From: Elusimicrobiaceae bacterium
GTDB taxonomy: Bacteria; Elusimicrobiota; Elusimicrobia; Elusimicrobiales; Elusimicrobiaceae
Assembly: GCA_017468055.1 (NCBI GenBank)
Contig: JAFUJU010000009.1
Coordinates: 1 to 64,000, forward strand
DNA: 64,000 nucleotides
Direction: 5' to 3'
Positions within the stretch are counted from its first letter, which is position 1. Each line of letters begins with the position of its first letter. The notes beneath the pieces were generated by a model that worked only from the letters and a program-made list of their open reading frames with translations, did no database searches and had not been told where the DNA came from. The position numbers and the translations under genes were made by a program. Positions 1-5,044 of the stretch are shown one piece after another.

Positions 1-2
1 AA

Positions 3-299
3 GGACTACCCCAAGAATTATTGGATAGTTTGACCATAACCAAAATAAACCCACTCGATAAAGAGCTCTTGGAAATCATTAAGAGCTTTGATGGAGTGGC
101 CACTCTTGATGAAATAGCTATTCGCCATTATCGGAAAACAAATAAAATAGCCAAACGTTCATTAATTAACAATCGCCTATTGGCATTGGTTAAAAAACAT
201 TATTTGAGTAAAAAAGCCGGACAGAAAGGGGTCTATGAAATTGTAGAAAAACAACAAGTAGAAGTCCCTTTCCCAGTTGATGATGACGTTCCATTTTAA
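3..299 (+). CDS. C-terminal part of an unknown, possibly winged-helix protein (5' end outside window)
   Basis: The reading frame is open from base 3, so the TTG at 21 is probably not the real start and the gene begins before the window. It ends with TAA at 297-299. The visible residues (LEIIKSF, LDEIAIRHYRKT, SLINNRLLALVKKHYL, KGVYEIV) look like alternating helices followed by a short beta hairpin, which is the general shape of a winged-helix domain. The tail is acidic (PVDDDVPF). I do not recognise the family. A DNA-binding regulator or a replication or defence protein fragment are all possible; no function is claimed. Confidence 0.55.
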   Translation, partial: GLPQELLDSLTITKINPLDKELLEIIKSFDGVATLDEIAIRHYRKTNKIAKRSLINNRLLALVKKHYLSKKAGQKGVYEIVEKQQVEVPFPVDDDVPF

Positions 300-300
300 A

Positions 301-334
301 AAAGGGCACAGTTGTTCCAGCAACCGCGCCCTTT
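301..334 (+). other. Hairpin after the first gene, possible weak terminator
   Basis: AAAGGGC at 301-307 pairs with GCCCTTT at 328-334, with an inner GTTG/CAAC pair. It sits directly after the stop codon, but only three T follow the stem, so it is a poor intrinsic terminator. It may instead protect the 3' end of the mRNA. Confidence 0.4.
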
Positions 335-367
335 AATAACGAAAGCTACTTGGAAAGTGGCTTTTAT

Positions 368-432
368 GGTGGGCCGAAATTCACAAATAGCTTGTATGCT
401 TATGTAGTTATTGTAGCAGATTTTGGCCCACC
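368..432 (+). other. 13-bp inverted repeat upstream of the GIY-YIG-like gene
   Basis: GGTGGGCCGAAAT (368-380) pairs with ATTTTGGCCCACC (420-432). The one non-Watson-Crick position is a G-U pair if the plus strand is transcribed, which favours a plus-strand RNA stem with a 39-base loop. It lies 30 bases before the start of the gene at 463. A second short stem, CCCC (439-442) with GGGG (448-451), touches the ribosome site. Possible roles are a leader that limits translation or a recombination site. Nothing shows which. Confidence 0.4.
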
Positions 433-462
433 CGACAACCCCAAATTGGGGAAGGGGAATAT

Positions 463-765
463 ATGCCCTTAACAAAAGAACGAATCATTCAAGAGATTGA
501 TTCTTACATCCAAAAAGAAGGAGGTTATTACTACGATTGGTATGTCGGAATTGCTAAAGATCCAAAAACTCGCTTATTCAGCGATCATAATGTGTCAGAA
601 ATCAATGGTAAGTGGATTTTTGGTGAAACTTTTTCCGATGCTAGTGCTCGTGAAGTAGAATCCTTCTTTTTAGAAAAAAAAGGAACTCGAGGTGGCCCAG
701 GCGGTGGTGATACAAGTACATGTTTTGTGTATGCCTACCGTATTACAAGTTATACCAGAGAGTAA
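463..765 (+). CDS. Small GIY-YIG-like protein of unknown role
   Basis: This 100-residue protein starts at ATG 463 behind a G-rich ribosome site (GGGGAAGGGG). Residues 22-42 (YYDWYVGIAKDPKTRLFSDH) carry the order of residues expected for a GIY-YIG fold: Y..WYVGI, then R and L, then H. A later A-R-E-V-E-S-F-F-L helix could supply the Glu of that fold. It ends with a glycine-rich GGPGGGD segment and a VYAY strand. GIY-YIG proteins are usually nucleases that cut DNA or RNA. At 100 residues there is no room for a separate DNA-binding domain. I recall similar short hypothetical proteins in phage and gut genomes, but the assignment is an inference from motif spacing. It is followed by its own terminator, so it is a single-gene unit. 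Confidence 0.7.
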   Translation: MPLTKERIIQEIDSYIQKEGGYYYDWYVGIAKDPKTRLFSDHNVSEINGKWIFGETFSDASAREVESFFLEKKGTRGGPGGGDTSTCFVYAYRITSYTRE

Positions 766-773
766 ACTACACC

Positions 774-805
774 CCCCCAAGCCAGGACTTGGGGGCTTCT
801 TTTTT
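774..805 (+). terminator. Intrinsic terminator of the 463-765 gene
   Basis: CCCCCAAG (774-781) pairs with CTTGGGGG (788-795), followed by CTTCTTTTTT. It starts 9 bases after the stop codon. Confidence 0.85.
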
Positions 806-836
806 CTATATTCTTTAGCATCTTATCAACCCCTCT

Positions 837-953
837 CTATTTCAATAAAATAGTCCAACGAGTTTTGGATTTACTTGCCTTGGTCTTAAAACTGGGCTTT
901 AATAATCTGGTCCAACGCACTTTAGGCTCTTGTTTTGATGTATTATCTTCCAT
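837..953 (-). CDS. Possible 38-residue basic protein with a repeated W-containing motif
   Basis: A minus-strand ORF starts at ATG 953 and stops with TAG at 837-839. An AGGAG sequence lies 11 bases before the ATG. The product is very basic (many Lys and Arg) and contains the same nine-residue motif twice: KVRWTRLLK at residues 11-19 and KTRWTILLK at 30-38, the second being the C-terminus. An internal duplication in so small an ORF, plus the ribosome site, is the evidence that it is real. It could also be a decayed remnant. Function unknown; nucleic-acid or membrane binding would fit the composition but is not shown. It lies downstream of the 47-residue ORF on the same strand. Confidence 0.4.
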   Translation of the reverse strand: MEDNTSKQEPKVRWTRLLKPSFKTKASKSKTRWTILLK

Positions 954-1024
954 GTTGGCTTTGTCTCCTATGTTAAGGTTTTAAATTTAAAGCAGAAAGC
1001 CAAAATGAAATTAGCAAGAAACAC

Positions 1025-1168
1025 CTAAAATGATAGGATTTTGTTTTTTATATCAACAGAATCAAAAATCTCCATACGTTTTTGAATTTCTTTTGCTTCT
1101 TCCAAATGCTGGCGAAGTATCCGTATTTCTTTGGCACGCTCTATAAACGAATCCAAAAGAGGCCTCAT
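1025..1168 (-). CDS. Possible 47-residue coiled-coil protein
   Basis: A minus-strand ORF starts at ATG 1168 and stops with TAG at 1025-1027. The product is one charged amphipathic helix (FIERAKEIRILRQHLEEAKE, then IQKRMEIF) with heptad-like spacing of I, L and M, followed by a short tail. The ribosome site is weak (AGAAGTGAA just before ATG). The next minus ORF begins 71 bases downstream, so the two could be co-transcribed. It may be a fragment of a longer lost gene. No family recognised. Confidence 0.35.
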   Translation of the reverse strand: MRPLLDSFIERAKEIRILRQHLEEAKEIQKRMEIFDSVDIKNKILSF

Positions 1169-1181
1169 TTCACTTCTATGT

Positions 1182-1246
1182 CGGTATTACTTTAAAAAAC
1201 CACCTGAAAGGGTGGTTTTTCTTTTGCAAAGCAGAGCGCATAAACT
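1182..1246. repeat. Direct repeat copy 1, containing a terminator-like hairpin
   Basis: This 65-base sequence recurs at 1392-1454 with only small differences. It begins CGGTATTACTTTAAAAAA, contains an A-rich/T-rich hairpin (ACCACC paired with GGTGGT, flanked by A and T runs so that it could terminate transcription on either strand), and ends GCAAAGCAGAGCGCATAAAC. In this copy the end runs into a perfect 9-bp stem, GCGCATAAA (1236-1244) with TTTATGCGC (1249-1257), which is missing from copy 2. Confidence 0.85.
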
Positions 1247-1259
1247 GCTTTATGCGCGT

Positions 1260-1388
1260 AAGGGACTTGAAAGGCGTAGCGATGTTTTTGTTTGAGCCGA
1301 TGATAGTTCCTTTCGGCGAAAGGCAAAAACCGAGAGCCCGGCCTGCAGGCGTTTTGGGTCAACAAAACGACCGGAAGGCAAGTCCCTT
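1260..1388. other. Highly self-complementary segment between the two direct repeats
   Basis: The ends AAGGGACTT (1260-1268) and AAGTCCCTT (1380-1388) form a perfect 9-bp closing stem. Inside are a 6-bp hairpin CCTTTC/GAAAGG (1309-1314 with 1318-1323), the 10-base palindrome GCCTGCAGGC (1341-1350) and a 7-bp hairpin CGTTTTG/CAAAACG (1350-1356 with 1363-1369). A 94-codon plus-strand reading frame crosses this segment and the second repeat, but it has a low-complexity composition and no ribosome site, so I treat the segment as non-coding. It could be a small RNA gene or a small non-autonomous mobile element. Confidence 0.5.
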
Positions 1389-1391
1389 CCC

Positions 1392-1454
1392 CGGTATTAC
1401 TTTAAAAAAACCACCTAAAAGGGTGGTTTTTTTGCAAAGCAGAGCGCATAAACT
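1392..1454. repeat. Direct repeat copy 2
   Basis: This is the second copy of the 1182-1246 repeat, offset by 210 bases, with the same CGGTATTAC start, ACCACC/GGTGGT hairpin with T run, and GCAAAGCAGAGCGCATAAAC end. The 9-bp stem that follows copy 1 is not completed here. As a plus-strand terminator it would close any transcript coming from the segment at 1260-1388. Confidence 0.85.
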
Positions 1455-1545
1455 TTTTTGTATATGGATTTATTTTTATCTTTTATCCTTTTCTAGTTAT
1501 TTACTGATAAATAAAAAGCCAAACCGTTCTAATTAAAAAAAGCTA

Positions 1546-1574
1546 TTTACCAAAATTTAAAAAATTTGTACACT
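1546..1574 (+). promoter_or_regulatory. Promoter for the HTH gene, probably giving a leaderless mRNA
   Basis: A -35-like TTTACC (1546-1551), a 17-base spacer and a -10-like TACACT (1569-1574) end six bases before ATG 1581. There is no ribosome site, so the transcript would start at or next to the start codon. Confidence 0.45.
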
Positions 1575-1580
1575 GTGTAT

Positions 1581-1904
1581 ATGGCTAAATACAATATTAG
1601 AACTGTGAAAGAAAAAGAAGCTATTTGGAAATACTACCAAAAGCACGGTTGGAAAAAGATGCACGAAAAGTATGGCGTTTCCCGTTCTCTTATGTATGTT
1701 TGGAAAGACAGAATAGAAAATGCTAAGTCTACTGACAAACATCCTTTGGCTCGCCGTTATTTAGTTGGTCCGGACAAAGTGGCCTACGTAAAACAAATGA
1801 GCAAAGAAAATCCGACCCTTTCTCTGGAACAACTTAGACAAAAAATACTTCCCAAATTTAAGATTTCAAAAACTTCTATTTGGCATATATTAACCGGACG
1901 TTAA
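1581..1904 (+). CDS. HTH protein resembling the DNA-binding half of a transposase
   Basis: The start at ATG 1581 (MAKYNIRT) is preferred over a TTG at 1566, because the promoter's -10 box lies between them. The 107-residue product has two helix-turn-helix units. Residues about 10-47 (EAIWKYYQKHGWKKMHEKYG then SRSLMYVWKDRI) look like a homeodomain-like transposase HTH. Residues about 68-106 (PDKVAYVKQMSKENPTLSLE, then ISKTSIWHIL) look like the second HTH of IS481-like or IS630-like enzymes. The frame stops where the DDE catalytic domain would begin, and a terminator follows at once. No catalytic remnant or terminal inverted repeat is visible. It is either a truncated transposase or one taken over as a DNA-binding regulator; the clean end and dedicated terminator favour the latter. 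Confidence 0.65.
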   Translation: MAKYNIRTVKEKEAIWKYYQKHGWKKMHEKYGVSRSLMYVWKDRIENAKSTDKHPLARRYLVGPDKVAYVKQMSKENPTLSLEQLRQKILPKFKISKTSIWHILTGR

Positions 1905-1917
1905 TGAAAACAATCTT

Positions 1918-1946
1918 AAAACCCCCGCTACTAAAGCGGGGGTTTT
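1918..1946. terminator. Bidirectional terminator
   Basis: CCCCCGCT (1922-1929) pairs with AGCGGGGG (1935-1942), with A and T runs on both sides. It serves the plus-strand HTH gene and the minus-strand barrel gene ending at 1958. Confidence 0.9.
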
Positions 1947-1957
1947 ATTCATAAACA

Positions 1958-2902
1958 TTATAGTTTTACGTTGACCTTTAACAAACCATTCAAATACGTA
2001 AAGTCTGAACTCTTGTATTTAAAACAGTTATAGCGTCCTTCAAGACCGAGGGATACTTTTTCAGTCAGGTCAAACTCCAATCCTAATCCGGCAAAATAAA
2101 CGAATTCTTTGGTATGAGTTTTTCGAGAAAAAACGCTGTCCACACCTGTACCATAATAATGCTCTTCCACTCTCATTTTATCTTCTATGCGAGTATATCC
2201 TAAGCCAAATGGAATATATACACGGGTAGAATAGGCAGGATTTAGGTTAAGACGGCCCAACAACATCAATTTTTCTAACGAAAGGCGGGATTTTTCCTCT
2301 CCCCAACCTCCGCCTCCCAGAGAATAGTCTTCTTCCCCTTTGTCTCCACCAGACAAATGCTCATCTATTTCCAACCCCAAACCTAAACCTACATAGGAGT
2401 TTAAAAAGTAGAGCCCGGATATACCGGCATTCCACATGGCAGTCCCACTATATCTCAGTTCTTCTTGCGTAGGCCCAATACTTTTTCCTCCTTTGGTATA
2501 GGCACCGCCCCCGCCATAAACAGAAAGCAACCACTCTTCGCCTCTGATTCCCCCGCTTCCGCTTTTACCGCCACGGGTAGGCTCTTCCGACAAGTAATAG
2601 TATTTTCCGTCAATCATGACACGCTTGCCGGACATACCTTGTTTGCGTTTTTTGGCAAGGTCTTTTTTACGTTTTTCAATGGCTTGTTCTAACTTTTTTT
2701 GTTCAGCCTCTGCTTTGCGCTGTTCTTCTGCACGTATTTTTTGAGCCATGCGTGCTTTTTCTTGTGCCGTAATGAGTCGTTTTCCGGTTTTGCAATCCAC
2801 ACTGATGAGATTCATATTTTCATCAAACTCTTGGCAAATCTGAGCCGCTGCTAAAGGGCTCAAAAGCCCCCACAGCAGTACAAAAGAAATAATTTTTTTC
2901 AT
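1958..2902 (-). CDS. Exported coiled-coil plus outer-membrane beta-barrel protein
   Basis: The 314-residue product has a Sec signal peptide (MKKIISFVLLWGLLSPLAAA, then Q). Residues about 40-90 form a Lys/Glu/Ala-rich helix, probably a coiled coil. The C-terminal 190 or so residues alternate polar and aromatic residues with Gly-rich turns, as in eight-stranded opacity-type barrels (SVYGGGGAYTKGG, GISGLYFLNSYVGLGLGLEI, FVYFAGLGLEF), and end in VNVKL. The family is not identified beyond 'barrel with periplasmic coiled coil'. A strong AAGGAGGAC ribosome site precedes ATG 2902. It is the second gene of an operon, 12 bases after the lipoprotein gene, and so falls under the structured leader at 3498-3680. 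Confidence 0.8.
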   Translation of the reverse strand: MKKIISFVLLWGLLSPLAAAQICQEFDENMNLISVDCKTGKRLITAQEKARMAQKIRAEEQRKAEAEQKKLEQAIEKRKKDLAKKRKQGMSGKRVMIDGKYYYLSEEPTRGGKSGSGGIRGEEWLLSVYGGGGAYTKGGKSIGPTQEELRYSGTAMWNAGISGLYFLNSYVGLGLGLEIDEHLSGGDKGEEDYSLGGGGWGEEKSRLSLEKLMLLGRLNLNPAYSTRVYIPFGLGYTRIEDKMRVEEHYYGTGVDSVFSRKTHTKEFVYFAGLGLEFDLTEKVSLGLEGRYNCFKYKSSDFTYLNGLLKVNVKL

Positions 2903-2914
2903 TTGTCCTCCTTA

Positions 2915-3448
2915 TTACAGGCCAAATACAGAGTGAGAACTTTCTCCATCATTTTTTTGGGCTTCCGTTACCACACCATACAGTTCAAAATCTTCTTTGG
3001 CCATGGGGGAAATATTTTTTACAGATCCCTTATAACCTGTCACGATAATCTGTCTGACCTTATGAATACAATAGCCCAAAATACACCAATTGTCTTTACT
3101 GACAGAAGTATATCTGGGGGTAATAATTACATCAGCATTGGATTTAGACATAGCTTCATACAACGCACCGCGCGTACAGGCGGACGGAGCCAAGTTGCCG
3201 GCATTGCTTTGCAGTTTGGCATCATGTGTTTGACGAGCCGGCTGTTTGGTGGTAATACCAAACCAACTTTCGCATTCGGCCACCCCACTAATTTTTTCGC
3301 CCACTTCCACATCTGCTTTAAAAGCAGGTGTATTAATTTTATTCATATCATCTAATACCATACTTCCTCTGGCATTGCGATATGCCGCAGAACTGCAACC
3401 CACTAAACACACAGCCGTCAAAACCAACAAGCATAATTTTTTCATCAT
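2915..3448 (-). CDS. Lipoprotein of unknown function
   Basis: This is a 177-residue protein with a lipoprotein signal (lipobox LVGC, lipidated Cys18). The mature part holds several Cys and a region NADVIITPRYTSVSKDN, then CILGYCIHKVRQIIVTGYKG, which suggests a small beta-rich domain of the kind seen in small envelope or secretion lipoproteins. I do not recognise the family. A GAGGAG ribosome site precedes ATG 3448. It is the first gene of a two-gene minus-strand operon with the barrel protein and lies about 50 bases downstream of a candidate attenuator, so its expression may be controlled by premature termination. Confidence 0.75.
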   Translation of the reverse strand: MMKKLCLLVLTAVCLVGCSSAAYRNARGSMVLDDMNKINTPAFKADVEVGEKISGVAECESWFGITTKQPARQTHDAKLQSNAGNLAPSACTRGALYEAMSKSNADVIITPRYTSVSKDNWCILGYCIHKVRQIIVTGYKGSVKNISPMAKEDFELYGVVTEAQKNDGESSHSVFGL

Positions 3449-3497
3449 TTTTCTCCTCTTTGTCTTTGATCTGCCTTTGGAGCTGTGCGTTGGAACA

Positions 3498-3680
3498 AAT
3501 AAAAACGGCTGCTACATTTGAGCCAATTGAGGTAACCCAAATCATAACAGCCGTGGCTTCCTGTCCTCAGAAGAAGACAGGAAACACTCGGCACGCAAAC
3601 ACCCGGGTAATTAGTCCGCCTGCTGCGTGCCTAAAACGACTGTTCTTGGACCTCAATTGTGCCGCCGGTAACCGGGCAGC
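3498..3680 (-). ncRNA. Candidate riboswitch-like leader or small RNA with overlapping terminator
   Basis: Read on the minus strand, the parts come in this order. A hairpin joins 3680-3675 with 3666-3661. P1 (CAATTGAGGT, 3659-3650) pairs with 3533-3524, 10 bp. P2 (3644-3636) pairs with 3554-3546, 9 bp. P2 encloses two hairpins: GGCACGCA/TGCGTGCC (3631-3624 with 3597-3590) and TTCCTGTC/GACAGGAA (3583-3576 with 3565-3558). Together these make a closed three-way junction. The 3' strand of P2 can instead pair with CAGCCGT at 3511-3505, reinforced by 3543-3537 with 3522-3516, and a T-rich run follows (GTTTTTATTTG). That is a terminator competing with the junction. Two non-Watson-Crick positions are G-U on the minus strand but A-C on the plus strand, which supports minus-strand transcription. 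No known riboswitch class is recognised. Confidence 0.55.
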
Positions 3681-3865
3681 GCACCGCATTCTTCACACGG
3701 TTCCAAAAACAGATTCAAATTGTAGGTAAGCCTTGTTTCAGGCTTACTATTAATTACAAACCATGTAATTAATATGATTTATTATATAAAATTTTCATCT
3801 TACCCACTTTTTTCTTGGGCTTATTTTAGGTACAATATGGGTATCTTAATATTAAGAGGGAGAAT
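3681..3865. other. Intergenic spacer with two perfect hairpins between divergent genes
   Basis: GTAAGCC (3726-3732) pairs with GGCTTAC (3741-3747), and ATTAATTAC (3749-3757) pairs with GTAATTAAT (3765-3773). A minus-strand TACAAT-like box at 3724-3719 could be the -10 of the structured leader. A plus-strand TACAAT at 3831-3836 could be the -10 for the thioredoxin-like gene, although no good -35 is seen for either. Confidence 0.4.
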
Positions 3866-4348
3866 ATGAAAATTAAAGCCTTACTGTTGACGTTGTCTGT
3901 AGCCGTACTACTGGGTGCTTGTGTACAAGTTCCTCAACCGCCCCAACTCAATGTTTCTCTGCCCGTAGCCGGCGAAGAAGAAGTATGGGTGTCTGCCGAA
4001 CAAAAAGGAAAACCGGTCCTTATTGCTGTTATGGCCAGCTACTGCGGTTGGTGTAAAAAATCTTTAGCCGCTTTGGAAACAGCCAACAAAGAATTTGGTG
4101 ACAAAGTGGAAGTAGTGGGTGTATTTGTAGATAATGATGAGGCAAAAGTAAAAGACATTATCAAACAATATAACTTAGAAAGCAAAATTCTTTACAAAGG
4201 CGGTCAGACTGCTGAAGATTTGGGTGTGCAGGGCTTCCCGCATATTATGCTTTTTAACGGAAAACACAAACTAGTAAAATATTGGGGCGGTTATTCCGAT
4301 ACTTTAGCCGACCAATACCGTGCCGAACTAAGCAAACTGGTTAAATAA
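3866..4348 (+). CDS. Thioredoxin-fold lipoprotein (TlpA-like)
   Basis: This 160-residue protein has a lipoprotein signal (LLGAC, Cys19), so it should be anchored on the periplasmic side of a membrane. It has a thioredoxin fold with the redox motif C60-G-W-C63 (ASYCGWCKK) and the cis-proline loop GFPHIMLF near residue 130. Proteins of this family reduce or exchange disulfides of exported proteins or supply electrons to periplasmic reductases. The substrate cannot be told from sequence. A GAGGGAG ribosome site precedes ATG 3866, and a terminator follows, so it is a single-gene unit. Confidence 0.85.
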   Translation: MKIKALLLTLSVAVLLGACVQVPQPPQLNVSLPVAGEEEVWVSAEQKGKPVLIAVMASYCGWCKKSLAALETANKEFGDKVEVVGVFVDNDEAKVKDIIKQYNLESKILYKGGQTAEDLGVQGFPHIMLFNGKHKLVKYWGGYSDTLADQYRAELSKLVK

Positions 4349-4360
4349 AATCTTTTTAAC

Positions 4361-4390
4361 AAAAACCCCGAGGTAACCTCGGGGTTTTTT
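4361..4390. terminator. Bidirectional terminator
   Basis: CCCCGAGGT (4366-4374) pairs with ACCTCGGGG (4376-4384), with A and T runs outside. It lies between the convergent thioredoxin-like gene and prepilin 1. Confidence 0.9.
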
Positions 4391-4392
4391 AT

Positions 4393-4926
4393 TTAATCAG
4401 AAAAAGCGTAGAGTTTGTAATTATTCACGCTCTTCTCAAACACACCACCCATAGAAGTGCAAACTTTTTCCGCCGTAACATCATTATCATAAGCCACGCA
4501 CTGCTTTGTTCCCATTTTTTCTTTAGGCAAAAAAGTAATAATATATCCGTTTCCACCGTTATTGGTGCCGCTTCCGTTTCTGTTTCTGCAATACATGTTT
4601 ATCGCTGTTTCACTAGAAACATAAATATAACAGGCATAATTATCTGCGTGAATTACATGGCCACTATCTACCCCTTCCGAATCACCTGCTATCTGAATAT
4701 CCAAATCGTCAAAGGTTTTTGCATACTCTCCATTTGCCATATAATATACCTGTTGAGCTTTCCAAAGCGCTTCGGCACTCGTCATCAGCTGTACATATTT
4801 TGCTTTGGCCACGGCCACCTGATATTTGGGTAACGCCACCGCAGAAAGGATACCAATAATCAGCACCACCACCAATAGTTCTATTAACGTAAAACCGTCA
4901 GATTTGCGCCACACAAAGTTTTTCAT
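4393..4926 (-). CDS. Type IV prepilin-like protein 1
   Basis: This 177-residue protein has a short positively charged leader and the prepilin peptidase site (SDG then FTLIELL), followed by the hydrophobic assembly helix [16 protein letters not shown]. Mature protein would start at Phe with Glu at position 5. It shares the segment [15 protein letters not shown] with the two other prepilins in this window (27819, 42151), but its C-terminal half is unrelated apart from cysteines that could form the usual disulfide loop. Such proteins are processed by PilD and assemble into pili or secretion pseudopili; no assembly genes lie nearby. It is expressed alone from the promoter at 4966-4993. The leader is longer than in the other two copies (MKNFVWRKSDG). 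Confidence 0.92.
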   Translation of the reverse strand: MKNFVWRKSDGFTLIELLVVVLIIGILSAVALPKYQVAVAKAKYVQLMTSAEALWKAQQVYYMANGEYAKTFDDLDIQIAGDSEGVDSGHVIHADNYACYIYVSSETAINMYCRNRNGSGTNNGGNGYIITFLPKEKMGTKQCVAYDNDVTAEKVCTSMGGVFEKSVNNYKLYAFSD

Positions 4927-4965
4927 ACCTGTTCTCCTTTTTTCTTCAATTTTCCGAACAGGAAA

Positions 4966-4993
4966 ATTGTAGCAAAAAAAAAAAACAAGTCAA
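4966..4993 (-). promoter_or_regulatory. Prepilin 1 promoter with 12-base A/T homopolymer spacer
   Basis: On the minus strand, -35 TTGACT (4993-4988), a 16-base spacer and -10 TACAAT (4971-4966). The spacer contains a run of exactly 12 T on that strand (4985-4974). The same arrangement precedes prepilins 2 and 3. Confidence 0.8.
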
Positions 4994-5010
4994 GGAAAAC
5001 TTCACTTTTT

Positions 5011-5040
5011 AAAACCCCCTCGCTAAAGCGAGAGGGTTTT
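5011..5040 (-). terminator. Terminator of the addB-addA-ybaB-AKR-SPL operon
   Basis: TCGCT/AGCGA extended by C/G pairs (5015-5024 with 5027-5036, one mismatch) forms a hairpin just after the stop of the radical SAM gene, with T on the minus side. It insulates the prepilin promoter immediately downstream. Confidence 0.75.
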
Positions 5041-5044
5041 GTAT

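Noticed and set aside
301-462. Integron attC-like site at the hairpins around 301-432
   Set aside because: There are inverted repeats beside a small gene, but I find no paired RYYYAAC/GTTRRRY core sites and no integrase.
1252-1536. Plus-strand 94-codon reading frame across the repeat element
   Set aside because: No ribosome site, spans two terminator-like hairpins and a repeat, and has skewed composition. It is an incidental open frame in structured DNA.
3348-3545. 65-codon minus ORF and other ORFs overlapping 2903-3729
   Set aside because: They are antisense or out of frame to the lipoprotein gene and the structured leader, and lack ribosome sites.
3498-3773. Known RNA families (6S, SRP, RNase P, tmRNA, T-box, cobalamin, c-di-GMP, TPP)
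   Set aside because: None of the consensus elements I know could be placed: no GAGGAAAGUCC, no CGAC tmRNA start, no GGAAGGAAGCA SRP loop, no T-box sequence. ACGCAAA at 3593-3599 recalls c-di-GMP-I, but it is on the plus strand and the other parts are absent.
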